Positions 44,159 to 54,066 of a stretch of 64,000 nt of DNA are shown piece by piece. Made by a program: the position numbers and the translations under genes. Every line of letters begins with the position of its first letter. The first letter of the stretch is position 1. The notes below the pieces were generated by a model. The model ran no database searches. It had not been told where the DNA came from and saw only the letters and a program-made list of their open reading frames with translations. The stretch is from an uncultured Fluviicola sp. (lineage in GTDB: Bacteria > Bacteroidota > Bacteroidia > Flavobacteriales_D > Crocinitomicaceae), in contig CAJVYC010000005.1 of NCBI GenBank assembly GCA_913009205.1, forward strand, positions 1 to 64,000, written 5' to 3'.

Positions 44159-45190
44159 ATGAACTCTGACAATCACTTCATGAATCGCTGTATAGAATTA
44201 GCGAGAAAGGGAAAAGGGCACGTTGCTCCTAACCCACTCGTTGGAGCTGTAATTGTTCATAACGGGAAAGTTATTGGTGAAGGACATCACGAAAAATACG
44301 GCCAAGCGCATGCAGAAGTCAACGCAGTTAATTCTGTAAAAGACCAATCTTTACTTTCTGAAGCGACGATTTATGTTTCCTTAGAGCCGTGTGCACATTT
44401 CGGAAAAACACCACCTTGCGCAGATCTATTGACGCATCACAATTTTTCACGCGTTGTTGTTGGTTGCACCGACACGTTCGATCAAGTCAGTGGAAAAGGA
44501 ATTGAAAAACTACAAAACGCAGGAATTGATATCACAATCGGTGTTCTAGAAAAAGAATGCAGAGCATTGAACAAGCACTTCTTCACATTTCACGAAAAGA
44601 AAAGACCATTTGTGTTTTTAAAATGGGCAGAAACGACCAATGGATTAATTGACAATCAAAATTTTAATTCCGACGGTGAAGTTACTTGGATTTCAGTTCC
44701 CGAAGTAAAATCGAGAGTTCACAAATGGAGGTCAGAACACATGGCAATTTTGGTTGGGAGGAAAACCGTTGAGGCAGACAATCCTTCTTTAACAGTTCGA
44801 GAAGTCTCAGGAACAAATCCAATCCGCGTTATTATTGATAGCCAAGCGCAATTGACTTCGGATTACGCTGTCTTCAACAATGAGGCAAATACGATCGTTC
44901 TCAATACAAAAAAATCAGAAAATTTAGACGGCGTTGAATACATCCAATTGGATGCAATCAATCCTGAAACACTATTAAATACGCTCTACGAAAAAGGAAT
45001 TCAATCTGTTTTTATTGAGGGCGGCGCAGCAACATTACAATCTTTCATCGATGTCAATCTTTGGGACGAAGCGTGCACAATTGTTGGTCAAGGAGCTTTC
45101 GAAGAAGGAACAAAAGCACCACAATTGGCAGGAACACATACTAAAGAATTATTCTTTGGTGACACATTTAAACATTATAAGAATCTATGA
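44159..45190 (+). CDS. ribD: Bifunctional riboflavin biosynthesis deaminase/reductase RibD
   Basis: The 343-residue enzyme carries out steps two and three of riboflavin synthesis. The N-terminal deaminase domain has the zinc motif HAEV (51-54) and PCAHFGKTPPC (Cys78, Cys87). The C-terminal reductase domain (about 148-343) has WRSEHMAILVGRKTVEADNP and the VFIEGGAATLQSF block. Its stop overlaps the following transporter start by four bases (ATGA type). Confidence 0.95.
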   Translation: MNSDNHFMNRCIELARKGKGHVAPNPLVGAVIVHNGKVIGEGHHEKYGQAHAEVNAVNSVKDQSLLSEATIYVSLEPCAHFGKTPPCADLLTHHNFSRVVVGCTDTFDQVSGKGIEKLQNAGIDITIGVLEKECRALNKHFFTFHEKKRPFVFLKWAETTNGLIDNQNFNSDGEVTWISVPEVKSRVHKWRSEHMAILVGRKTVEADNPSLTVREVSGTNPIRVIIDSQAQLTSDYAVFNNEANTIVLNTKKSENLDGVEYIQLDAINPETLLNTLYEKGIQSVFIEGGAATLQSFIDVNLWDEACTIVGQGAFEEGTKAPQLAGTHTKELFFGDTFKHYKNL

Positions 45191-46065
45191 TTGCATTAAT
45201 CTTTTCAGTCATAAGTTCAAGTTTAATCTTTGTTCTCTTCAAGTTGTTTGATCGGTACAAAATCGACACATTTCAAGCCATCGTCTTCAACTATTTCATG
45301 GCATTCATAATCGGATTCAGCCTTTATGGAAATCAATGGAACCCTAAATCCATGGATGAAACGGGTTGGATGGTTTATGCCGCAATCAGTGCAATTCTAT
45401 TCATTGGATTGTTCTTTGTCATGGCCAAAAGTGCTCAAATCAATGGCGTTGCTTCAACATCCGTTGCCGTAAAAATGAGCATGGCCATTTCCATCATTTT
45501 GATGATTGTTGGCTATTCCGAAAGCTTCAATATTCTTAAAATCATTGGGATTCTGTTTGCAATTCTCGGCGTCTTCTTGGTTTCTTATTCAAAAGGAAGT
45601 AAAACGAATGCGACGTGGATGTTGCTCCTTTTGTTTTTTGGAAGTGGAGCGCTCGATTTCACATTGAATTACGTTCAAAATTATGAATTGGGTTCAATGT
45701 CAACGGCACTATTTTCAGCCATCGGACTTGGAATGGCTGGAATTATAGGTTTTCTCATTTTGATAGTGAAATTCATAAATGGCAGTTCCAAGTTTCACAT
45801 TAAGAACGTCATTGCGGGAATCTTTTTAGGCATCCCAAATTTCTTTTCAATTTACCTATTGATTCTTTCATACAGCACAACGGGATGGCAAGACTCGACG
45901 GTTTTGGCAATAACAAATGTATCTGTTGTCTTGCTTTCATCCTTGCTCGGATTTATCGCCTTCAAGGAAAATGCATCAAAGCAAAAAATTATAGGATTGA
46001 TTTCGGCTATATTAGCAATAGGAATCTTGTATCTCGCAAATAATTGGAATATTACTAATAAATAA
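45187..46065 (+). CDS. DMT-superfamily (EamA-type) transporter
   Basis: The 292-residue membrane protein has ten hydrophobic helices in two similar halves, each starting with a charged turn, as in EamA-type drug/metabolite transporters. Typical elements are SVAVKMSMAISIILMIVGY in the first half and FKENASKQKIIGLISAILAI at the end. Substrate is unknown. Coupling to ribD by overlap might mean a flavin-related metabolite, but this is inference from one overlap only. Confidence 0.82.
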   Translation: MIALIFSVISSSLIFVLFKLFDRYKIDTFQAIVFNYFMAFIIGFSLYGNQWNPKSMDETGWMVYAAISAILFIGLFFVMAKSAQINGVASTSVAVKMSMAISIILMIVGYSESFNILKIIGILFAILGVFLVSYSKGSKTNATWMLLLLFFGSGALDFTLNYVQNYELGSMSTALFSAIGLGMAGIIGFLILIVKFINGSSKFHIKNVIAGIFLGIPNFFSIYLLILSYSTTGWQDSTVLAITNVSVVLLSSLLGFIAFKENASKQKIIGLISAILAIGILYLANNWNITNK

Positions 46066-46069
46066 GCTT

Positions 46070-46924
46070 ATGACAATTCACCCTTTAAATACTGGTAATT
46101 TTAAGCTCGACGGAGGCGCTATGTTCGGTGTCGTTCCTAAATCGTTATGGCAGCGAACAAACCCAGCGGACAGTAATAATTTGTGCGATTGGTCAATGCG
46201 ATCATTGCTCATCGAAGATGGAGATCGATTGATTTTATTGGATACGGGGATTGGAGACAAGCAGACTGAAAAGTTCTTCTCGCATTATTATCTATCGGAT
46301 GAAAACAGTTTAGAACCGAATTTGAAACGATTGGGTTATTGCCTGGATGATATCACAGATGTTTTTCTAACTCACTTGCATTTTGATCATTGCGGTGGAG
46401 CGATTAAATGGAACAAAGACAGAACGGGATTTGAACCTGTATTTAAGAATGCAACATATTGGAGCACTGAAAAACATTGGAAATGGGCGACGGAACCGAA
46501 TCCAAGAGAAAAAGCCTCATTTCTGAAGGAAAATATAATGCCACTTCAAGAGAGCGGTCAACTTAAATTTATTGAGCGTTTTGGTGATTACACGACAAAT
46601 GTATTCAACAATTTCGATGTCTTATTTGTTGACGGGCATACCGAAAGCATGATGATTCCTCATATTCATTACAAAGGAAAGACATTGGTTTTTATGGCTG
46701 ATTTACTTCCAAGTGTTGGCCATATTCCGATTCCATACGTAATGGGATATGATACGAGACCGCTTCTTACTTTAAATGAAAAAGAAAAGTTTTTAAAAAC
46801 TGCGGCAAACGACGAACTTATATTGTTCATGGAACATGATCATGCAAATGAACTTGCTACTGTAACGAACACGGACAAAGGCGTTCGATTAGATAAGACA
46901 TTCAAATTTTCAGAGTTGTTCTGA
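46070..46924 (+). CDS. MBL-fold metallo-hydrolase
   Basis: The 284-residue protein has the metallo-beta-lactamase motif HLHFDHCGG (H102, H104, D106, H107), a later histidine in DGHTE and a final one in EHDH, so a two-metal site can form. The closest group by reading is the lactonase-like MBL-fold hydrolases. No signal peptide, so cytosolic. It begins four bases after the transporter gene and is probably in the ribD transcript. Substrate unknown. Confidence 0.88.
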   Translation: MTIHPLNTGNFKLDGGAMFGVVPKSLWQRTNPADSNNLCDWSMRSLLIEDGDRLILLDTGIGDKQTEKFFSHYYLSDENSLEPNLKRLGYCLDDITDVFLTHLHFDHCGGAIKWNKDRTGFEPVFKNATYWSTEKHWKWATEPNPREKASFLKENIMPLQESGQLKFIERFGDYTTNVFNNFDVLFVDGHTESMMIPHIHYKGKTLVFMADLLPSVGHIPIPYVMGYDTRPLLTLNEKEKFLKTAANDELILFMEHDHANELATVTNTDKGVRLDKTFKFSELF

Positions 46925-46961
46925 TTTTTTTTGTATTTTCAACATCCTCAATACTATTACT

Positions 46962-48353
46962 ATGGATCAATATTTACTGCAAATTCTCAAAGAAACAAAC
47001 ACGATTATTATCCCTGGTTTAGGAGCATTGACAATCACAAATGCAACTACAGGTGAAGTAATGTTTATGCCTTATCTAAAGCATGACGACGGGAAATTAT
47101 CCGCTCACATTGCTGCTAAAGAAGGAATTGAGGAAAACGAAGCAAAAAATATTGTTGCCAAGCACGTTAGAGAAATCCAGACCTCTGTTGATAAAGGGGA
47201 ATCTTATAGCATGTTTCAATTTGGAACGTTTAGCAAAGGCGCAGATGGTGATATCGAATTTGAAAACTGGGAAGCTGATAAGGCTGCACCAGTTGCAGAA
47301 GAAACTCCAAAAGCTGCTCCAATTGTAGTTGAAGAACCGAAAACAGAAATTCCAAAAGCTGAGGAACCTGTTAAAGAGAAGCCCGCACCTAAGGTAATTC
47401 CAGTTGAAAAGCCAATCGAAAAACCGAAACCTGCACCAAAAGAAGAAAAGCCTAAGGCTGCTGAAAAGCCAAAAGTTGAGCCTAAAAAAGTACCAGTTGA
47501 AAAGCCTGTAGTTATTCCTGTTGTTAAAAAAGAAGTAGAAAAAGCGCCAGTTCAGAAACCTGCGGCAAAACCCGTAGCTAAAAAAGAGGTAGAAAAACCG
47601 AAGTCAGAACCAAAAGAAGAAGCGCCAAAAGCAACAGAAAAGAAAGTAATCCCGGTTGTAGTTCCTGTAACGCCACCGACTCCAAAACCTACTCCAACTC
47701 CAGCACCTAAAAAGGAAATGAATATCGTTGAGAAGGAGGAACTTTCAAAAACGACTGATAAATTAGAAAAACTTAAGAAAGAGAAAGCCGAAAGAAAGCC
47801 TAAGAAAAAACGCGGTATCGGTTTCTATATGTTGCTTCTCTTTTTACTATTGCTTATTGGAGGTGGAACCTTTTTCGCAATGGATTACGACAACTTAAAA
47901 CAACACATTCCATTCTTGGCAGATGCTAAAGAGACAAAAGACGAACCCAAAGAGTTGGACAAATTGAAAGATTCCATGGGTGATGAAAACGAAGAATCTC
48001 CAGAAGTAATCGATGATGAAATAGATGCAAATCCTGACGCGGAGATTATTGATGATGAAAACCCAGAAACAGATCCTATTGTTGAAGAAACACAAGATCC
48101 AGAGCCTGAAGTAGCGAGAAACGAATCAAACGATCAACCTTTCCATATCGTGGCAGGTGCATTTGGTTCGGTAGACAATGCCAACCGACTAGTTGAAAAA
48201 CTTAAAGGAATGGGATATCCTGCGAAAACGTTTGTAAGAGGCGCGCAAAACATTGTAAGTGTGCAATCATATGCTACGAGAGCAGAAGCGCAAGCAGACA
48301 TGTCAAATGTTCAGGATGGAGCTCCAAAAGGATGGGTTTTGGAATGGCGTTAA
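46962..48353 (+). CDS. HU-CCDC81/SPOR-domain membrane protein
   Basis: The 463-residue protein has an N-terminal HU-CCDC81 pair (about 1-105, with LLQILKETNTIIIPGLGALT and MFQFGTFSKGADGDIEFENW). A long Pro/Lys/Glu/Val repeat linker follows (about 108-285), then one transmembrane helix (about 286-307), an acidic stretch, and a C-terminal SPOR domain (about 390-463). The HU-like part should lie in the cytoplasm and SPOR in the periplasm, where SPOR domains bind denuded glycan strands at division sites. This architecture recurs in Bacteroidota. It converges tail-to-tail with DUF5723, one base apart. Confidence 0.88.
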   Translation: MDQYLLQILKETNTIIIPGLGALTITNATTGEVMFMPYLKHDDGKLSAHIAAKEGIEENEAKNIVAKHVREIQTSVDKGESYSMFQFGTFSKGADGDIEFENWEADKAAPVAEETPKAAPIVVEEPKTEIPKAEEPVKEKPAPKVIPVEKPIEKPKPAPKEEKPKAAEKPKVEPKKVPVEKPVVIPVVKKEVEKAPVQKPAAKPVAKKEVEKPKSEPKEEAPKATEKKVIPVVVPVTPPTPKPTPTPAPKKEMNIVEKEELSKTTDKLEKLKKEKAERKPKKKRGIGFYMLLLFLLLLIGGGTFFAMDYDNLKQHIPFLADAKETKDEPKELDKLKDSMGDENEESPEVIDDEIDANPDAEIIDDENPETDPIVEETQDPEPEVARNESNDQPFHIVAGAFGSVDNANRLVEKLKGMGYPAKTFVRGAQNIVSVQSYATRAEAQADMSNVQDGAPKGWVLEWR

Positions 48354-48354
48354 T

Positions 48355-49809
48355 CTAAATCGTACATTTTGTTGGAGAGCGGTCTCTTGATCTCGAACCC
48401 CTCGATGATTTCATTCTTGATCTGCATTTAGGATTATACCTTAATGGAATCTTTACATGGACATAAATATCAGCACCGTAAATATCATGCGTTTTAATCC
48501 AACTCCAAAGCTTATCCGTACCAATCGTAATTGGCCCTAGACGGACAGAAGCGCCCATTTGCGGGTATCTATACTCGTACAAGCTAAATGGAATAGCAAA
48601 ATCAAAAAAGAACGATTCAAATCGAGGTGTGAGGCTTAAACTATTTGCATGGCGAATCCCAAAACGTCTTTTTGGAACTGGAATTCCTTGGACAATCGTT
48701 GCATTCACATAAATCTTTGATGCCCATAAATTATAGTCGAATTGAACAGAAGCAAATGTGGGCAGTCGAATTTTGTTTTGCTTTCTCACCTGCCCTTGCG
48801 TAATAGCAGATTCTGCGTCTTGTAAAGCAGTTGTGAAATTATCATCATTTACATCTTGATTAGAATAGTTGTACCAATCGTAATTATCAAAATCGTACCC
48901 GGAAAATAAATAGTCCCCTTCGGCAAATTTTAAAGATCCAATGTCCATAATTGAAACTCCAAGCTTATATAGATACGGCATAGAATTACATCCCATTTTT
49001 TTTGAATTAGGGAAATAACTTCTCGCATTCCCTTTCATTTTCTGATAGGTGAATCCAAGGTCTAATCCCCAACCGCCCTTTGGGTTAAGATCAACGTTTG
49101 GAGTATACATCGCATCAGCTTCAAGATGAGCAATCGGCAAAAGACTATCATTATCAACAAAGAATTGGGCATCATAAATATTCATTGCACCGCCGCCAAT
49201 TGAAAACAACTTAGACAGGCTAATTCCCCCCATAAACATATGTTGACGGCTCTTGAAAAAGGTATATGCGTAAGTCCCTTTAATTTCTCCAAACCCCAAA
49301 GCTGCAACCTTCAAATTTTTCACTGTATAATCAATGTCGTGTTGAAGAACATAATTTTGAACTCCATTTTCAATGTAATTACCCGCGTATTCAGGAAGTG
49401 TTCGGACGCCTAAATAACTTCTAGCTCCAGTTGAAATAGCTGCGGCATGATTTCCTTGACTCCAAACAGCTGAGGGACCCGTTGCAAAACTTTTATTAAA
49501 CGCATGGTACTTGTTCTTACCTTGATTGTAGCCTATATCATCTTCCGTTAGCCGAATGTCATCTTTGATAACGTCTTTGGTGATGTCATACCACCTTTGA
49601 TCTCTGAGGTAAACAAGATTATTATTGGTGTATGAACCAGCCCCAAACAAATTGATGTCCAACCATACTTTCGCATCCAAAATGGATGAAGGATTAATAT
49701 AAAGACTATTGGTTGGCGTATAATTGCTACTCAATGATCCAAAATTATTCTGTCCGTTTACATGAATTGTAAAGATCAAGAATAAAGTTATGAAGATGAG
49801 TGTTTTCAA
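48355..49809 (-). CDS. DUF5723 family predicted outer-membrane protein
   Basis: This 484-residue protein has a signal peptide (KTLIFITLFLIFTIHVNG) and a long beta-rich body with SSNYTPTNSLYINPSSILDA near the N-terminus, as in DUF5723 proteins of Bacteroidota. Aromatic-ended strands suggest an outer-membrane beta barrel. The C-terminus is rich in Arg and Ser (MKSSRGSRSRDRSP), unusual for a barrel and perhaps exposed. Its function is unknown. It follows gapA by 20 bases on the same strand. Confidence 0.78.
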   Translation of the reverse strand: MKTLIFITLFLIFTIHVNGQNNFGSLSSNYTPTNSLYINPSSILDAKVWLDINLFGAGSYTNNNLVYLRDQRWYDITKDVIKDDIRLTEDDIGYNQGKNKYHAFNKSFATGPSAVWSQGNHAAAISTGARSYLGVRTLPEYAGNYIENGVQNYVLQHDIDYTVKNLKVAALGFGEIKGTYAYTFFKSRQHMFMGGISLSKLFSIGGGAMNIYDAQFFVDNDSLLPIAHLEADAMYTPNVDLNPKGGWGLDLGFTYQKMKGNARSYFPNSKKMGCNSMPYLYKLGVSIMDIGSLKFAEGDYLFSGYDFDNYDWYNYSNQDVNDDNFTTALQDAESAITQGQVRKQNKIRLPTFASVQFDYNLWASKIYVNATIVQGIPVPKRRFGIRHANSLSLTPRFESFFFDFAIPFSLYEYRYPQMGASVRLGPITIGTDKLWSWIKTHDIYGADIYVHVKIPLRYNPKCRSRMKSSRGSRSRDRSPTKCTI

Positions 49810-49829
49810 GTTCTGGTTTCTAGTTGGCT

Positions 49830-50819
49830 TTAAATTTTCTGGACGAGATCAAGTAAACGGTTCGAGTAGCCTGCTTCGTTATCGTACCAACCCATTATTT
49901 TAACCATATTACCGATTACACTGGTAAGTTGTGAATCGAAAATACAACTGTTTGGGTTGCCAATAACATCGACGGAAACAATTGGATCTTCCGTGTAAGC
50001 CATTATTCCTTTTAGGCTTCCGCTTGCGGCTTCACGCATGGCTTTGTTAATTTCATCAGCGGTCGGTGGGTTCTTTACAACCAACGTTAAATCGGTCATT
50101 GAACCATCTGGAACGGGAACTCTAATTCCACACCCTCCGATGTGACCTTCCAGTTCTGGAAAAATCTTTGCCAACGCCTTTGCTGCTCCAGTTGTTGTTG
50201 GAACAATTGATTCGGCCGCAGCTCTTGCTCTTCTTAAATCTTTGTGAGGCGCATCGTGCAATCGTTGATCGGAGGTATAACTGTGCACTGTTGTAATAAA
50301 CGCGCTTTCAATTTCACACATTTCCATTATGACCTTTAGCATTGGAGCGGCTGAGTTTGTCGTACAGGACGCATTAGAGATAATTTTATCATCAGGTGAC
50401 AGCAAATTATCATTCACCCCTAAAACGACTGTCTTAATCTCAGAACTTTGAGGTGGGGCAGATAAAATAACTTTTTTAGCGCCACCCACAAAATGCTTCG
50501 AAGCAAGTTCTCTTGTTCTAAATACTCCTGTGGACTCTAAAACAAAATCAACATTCAATTCCGCCCACTTTATGCTTTCAGGATTTCTTTCGCTGATGAA
50601 TAGAATTGTTTTTCCATTCTCAAAAACGAACTTGTTTCCTTCAATTTTGAATTCATATTTCAATCCGCGATGAACACTATCGTATTTAAACAAATGTGCA
50701 AGTGTTCTTATATCAGCCAAGTCATTGACGACTGCTACATTTACATTATCATTCTCTAATGACATTCTAGTGAAGTACCTTCCGATTCTTCCGAAACCAT
50801 TAATTCCGATATTTTTCAT
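49830..50819 (-). CDS. gapA: Type I glyceraldehyde-3-phosphate dehydrogenase
   Basis: The 329-residue glycolytic enzyme oxidises glyceraldehyde 3-phosphate with NAD+ and phosphate. Motifs: INGFGRIGRYFTRMSLEN for NAD binding, Asp33 consistent with NAD preference, the catalytic Cys152 in SNASCTTN and the C-terminal WYDNEAGYSNRLLDLV. Length is normal. No pgk or other glycolytic gene is adjacent. Confidence 0.95.
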   Translation of the reverse strand: MKNIGINGFGRIGRYFTRMSLENDNVNVAVVNDLADIRTLAHLFKYDSVHRGLKYEFKIEGNKFVFENGKTILFISERNPESIKWAELNVDFVLESTGVFRTRELASKHFVGGAKKVILSAPPQSSEIKTVVLGVNDNLLSPDDKIISNASCTTNSAAPMLKVIMEMCEIESAFITTVHSYTSDQRLHDAPHKDLRRARAAAESIVPTTTGAAKALAKIFPELEGHIGGCGIRVPVPDGSMTDLTLVVKNPPTADEINKAMREAASGSLKGIMAYTEDPIVSVDVIGNPNSCIFDSQLTSVIGNMVKIMGWYDNEAGYSNRLLDLVQKI

Positions 50820-50873
50820 TGGGATTGTTTGGTATAAATCTAACGAAGAAATTCAGATACTTCGCATAAGAAC

Positions 50874-50904
50874 ATAAAAAAAGGGTGACCGATTGGCCAC
50901 CCTT
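50874..50904 (-). terminator. Rho-independent terminator after the T9SS type B gene
   Basis: On the minus strand a stem AAGGGTGGCC/GGTCACCCTT (one mismatch, four-base loop) with a T run follows 20 bases after the T9SS type B stop codon. Confidence 0.85.
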
Positions 50905-50923
50905 CTCACTTATTTTCTAATGG

Positions 50924-53389
50924 TTAATGAACTACTTGAATAAATCCTTGCTTTGTGAGTGGTTCACCGCCTTCGAGAACAGCATTAATGATATAGTAAT
51001 AGGTTCCCTCACTGACAATGTTTCCATTGTTATCTCTACCATTCCACCCACCAGTAGTGCTATCGAAAGAATAAATATTGTTCCCCCAACGGTTTACAAT
51101 ATTACATTCGAATGATTGAATCCCTTCTGATTGCACAAACCAAATATCGTTTCCTACCGCAGATGATAATGAGACAATATTAGGAACAATAATGTCACAA
51201 AGTTTGTACCCTATTGCAGCTGAAGCCGTCCCCGAATGACAAATATTGGATGCTGTAACCGTATAAACGCCAGGCTCTGTAACTACAATCATTGAATCTG
51301 AGCTACCCGTATTCCAATCCCAAGTTGTTGCCGAAGCTTCTTGCGCTGGATCCATTTCGTATTCCACTCCATAACACAACACTGTATCAGACAATGCTGC
51401 CCAGACATAAGGTGGGAAGGACACTTCCATTGTTACTGGAGTGCTGCATGCGTTATCCGTATATGTTATTTCATACGTCCCCGGAGTTGAAGTATATACT
51501 TGAGGATTCTCAGTAAACTGGTTTGGATCAAAATTAATTGAAGTATCAGCAGAACTCCATACACCACCATTGTAGGATTCCGTTCCTTGTAAAAAAACGC
51601 CTAAGTTACATCCAATAGTGTCATTTTGAATCACCGGTTGAGGAAGAACGTATAAGAATACTGTTGTATCATAATCACATCCAAAATCATCAGTAATGTT
51701 GTATGTATATCCATAATTCCCAGGTGCATTTGGCTGAACAACCAATAGCGTATCGCTTTGTCCTGAAATAATTGTTGGGTCAGGAGACCAATCTTCAGTA
51801 ACTACTGTGTTTTGGTAACCCGATGTTCCAGGGAAGAAAGAAGGATCAAAGAACAATCCCCACTCAAAAATCCAACCATCATCCGTCCCTAAGTTATCCT
51901 GAACAATAATTGTCCATTGACCATTAATTGGACATCCGGCAAAGTTAGCAAATGAAGTTTCTGGCTCATACGTTACAGAAGGATCAATTGAATTTCCAGC
52001 CGACCAATCAACAGGTTGCGTTGGAGGATTTGCAGGAATAAAAGGAACTGCGATAATGTTTCCCAAGTTTGCAGTCATTGAACCAGCAATTGTATTAAAA
52101 ACTGTACTAAAACAATATTCCCAACCTTCACCAGCTCCACCACCACCAATATCATCAAATGGATGACCTAGGAAAGTATTACCACCACTTGTTCCTCCCG
52201 GTATAAATCCTGGTCCATAAGAATTAACCAATGGCACTTGAGTTCCATTCGGACATTCAAGGGCTATTTCTAAATCTCCCAAATACGAATGTTCCATTGT
52301 AATACACACTTGATTTAAATCTTGCGCATTTGAAATTACAGCGCCTTGTGGAAAACCGCCGATATCAATTGGTGCTTGGTATTGAGCGCCCGAACCATCT
52401 GGTAAATACGTTAATCCAGCAAATGAACCACCCAATTGGAATTGTCCAGCGGGAATATCAATACCAACAGTATCTGTAGGAGTAACACCACCAATTAAAT
52501 TGGTATTCTGTCCTAAACAAACTGTATCTTCTTGAGGACCTGTTCCTGCGAAACTTGGCAATTGTGAAACTCTCGCTTTGCAAAGTATTCGCTCAATTTG
52601 AGGGAAGTTATCTGATATTTTTAAATCAATTAAGAATCCATTTCTCGTTGGAGGCGTGAACCAAATTGAATCGTTGTTAGGATATGTTCCACCATCACTG
52701 ATATACCAATCAAAATCAACGTTGGTTAAATTTTGAGAATATCCAAACCCTGTTGATTCAAGAGAGTTCGGGAAGATTGGTTTCGCTACCAACAAGACGC
52801 TGTCACCAAAACATACATCAACAAAACCTGTATCAATAGGATTTAGTGCATTTGCGCCGACACCATTAATGAATGCCTCTATGTGCGGTTCGAATGGTTG
52901 ATTTGGATTTCCACATTGTGCATTCGCGATCCATCCTGATCCTTCAGAAGGTCCAGCATCAGAAATAAACACAACGGTTAAACAACCACTTGAATTGTTC
53001 CAACTCGCTGTATATGCAAATCCGTTTGGATCAGTTCCGGAATTGTGAACTCCCAATAAAGGGGATGAAGTGTCAGGTCCATCGTATACATAAATTGAAT
53101 CCGATGGATCAACATTAAACTCGAAGCCCGCATTGATTGCGAATGTAAGTGTCATCTTTGTTCCAAGTGTCAAATCCGGACAGAATACCGTAGTATCATT
53201 AAAGTTGGCCGAATAATTCGCTGCGCTTCCATCATCGTAGAAGTTCTGTGCGCCAACACCAAAGGTGCTACAATCGGCAGGATTAGCTTCTGAATAACCG
53301 GGGTCTCCCATCAAAACAATTTGTCCGAAACTGTTTAGAGTAGTCATTGCGAATAAACAAACCGCAAGAGATTTAATAAATTTTTTCAT
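50924..53389 (-). CDS. T9SS type B sorting domain-containing protein with CUB and P-domain-like regions
   Basis: The 821-residue secreted protein has a signal peptide (KFIKSLAVCLFAMTTLNSFG) and a CUB-like domain (about 35-160, with SIYVYDGPDTSSPLLG). A proprotein-convertase P-domain-like region follows (about 355-510, with VCITMEHSYLGDLEIALECP and the IVQDNLGTDDGWIFEW strand), then PKD-like modules. The C-terminal gliding-motility type (type B) sorting domain runs from about 735, with RWGNNIYSFDSTTGGWNGRD. It should be exposed on the cell surface. No protease motif is seen, so a binding role is likely. Confidence 0.88.
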   Translation of the reverse strand: MKKFIKSLAVCLFAMTTLNSFGQIVLMGDPGYSEANPADCSTFGVGAQNFYDDGSAANYSANFNDTTVFCPDLTLGTKMTLTFAINAGFEFNVDPSDSIYVYDGPDTSSPLLGVHNSGTDPNGFAYTASWNNSSGCLTVVFISDAGPSEGSGWIANAQCGNPNQPFEPHIEAFINGVGANALNPIDTGFVDVCFGDSVLLVAKPIFPNSLESTGFGYSQNLTNVDFDWYISDGGTYPNNDSIWFTPPTRNGFLIDLKISDNFPQIERILCKARVSQLPSFAGTGPQEDTVCLGQNTNLIGGVTPTDTVGIDIPAGQFQLGGSFAGLTYLPDGSGAQYQAPIDIGGFPQGAVISNAQDLNQVCITMEHSYLGDLEIALECPNGTQVPLVNSYGPGFIPGGTSGGNTFLGHPFDDIGGGGAGEGWEYCFSTVFNTIAGSMTANLGNIIAVPFIPANPPTQPVDWSAGNSIDPSVTYEPETSFANFAGCPINGQWTIIVQDNLGTDDGWIFEWGLFFDPSFFPGTSGYQNTVVTEDWSPDPTIISGQSDTLLVVQPNAPGNYGYTYNITDDFGCDYDTTVFLYVLPQPVIQNDTIGCNLGVFLQGTESYNGGVWSSADTSINFDPNQFTENPQVYTSTPGTYEITYTDNACSTPVTMEVSFPPYVWAALSDTVLCYGVEYEMDPAQEASATTWDWNTGSSDSMIVVTEPGVYTVTASNICHSGTASAAIGYKLCDIIVPNIVSLSSAVGNDIWFVQSEGIQSFECNIVNRWGNNIYSFDSTTGGWNGRDNNGNIVSEGTYYYIINAVLEGGEPLTKQGFIQVVH

Positions 53390-53393
53390 CGTT

Positions 53394-53756
53394 CTACTTC
53401 TTTTGCATTTCGTAATTCAACACTACCTTTGACTTAATCACGAGCAATCGGTCATCTCCAGAAATTTGAAAATACTGATTTTGACCTTGGATCTCAAGTC
53501 CTAAATCAATAAAATTGGCACCTTCAGTAGGCATACTAATCGTTTGCAATTGATTTGTCTTCTCTCCAATTCCTTTTGAAAAGTATATAGCATTGTCCAA
53601 AGCATAATCCAATAGAGCATATTCTTTTGGAGAGCTTTCCATCATTTCATTCAATTCAGTAGAAGTATACTTTGATAAAAGTCTTTGATCAATTTCTTGC
53701 GAAAAAGATGCCGCTCCTAGGAAAAACGAAAAACACAAGGTGGTAATTAGTTTCAT
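53394..53756 (-). CDS. Small secreted protein of unknown function
   Basis: The 120-residue protein has a signal peptide (LITTLCFSFFLGAASFSQ) and a charged, non-membrane body including SSPKEYALLDYALDNAIYFS. I do not recognise a family. It lies four bases upstream of the T9SS type B gene on the same strand, so the two are probably co-expressed and may work together at the cell envelope (inference). Confidence 0.65.
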   Translation of the reverse strand: MKLITTLCFSFFLGAASFSQEIDQRLLSKYTSTELNEMMESSPKEYALLDYALDNAIYFSKGIGEKTNQLQTISMPTEGANFIDLGLEIQGQNQYFQISGDDRLLVIKSKVVLNYEMQKK

Positions 53757-54066
53757 AATTCTATTTTAGTTCTAAATACTAGACTCGTTTTCAAGAAAAA
53801 AGGTTGGCTGGGTTATTTTTTTTATTCCTTTACAACGGATTCATTTACATAAGCATGATAAATTTAAATATTTAATCCGAAAAAAAGCGAAAATACAAAC
53901 AGTTATTTATAGGCGCTAAATCCTGTTATTAGTGCCCATTTTTATTCTTTCGATTGTGCATAAGTCGTTATAAATTGCTAATAAGTTCGTCTTTCTTAAC
54001 CCTTAGGATTTAGTAATAAAACTTAAATTCGTAGCGAATAAAACACTTACAACCAAAGCCGAATCA
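53757..54066. other. Intergenic region between divergent genes
   Basis: About 310 AT-rich bases lie between the small secreted-protein gene and the transketolase operon. TAAATTCG at 54024-54031 is a partial match to a -7 element for transketolase, with no clear -33. No gene, repeat or RNA structure is recognised. Confidence 0.4.
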
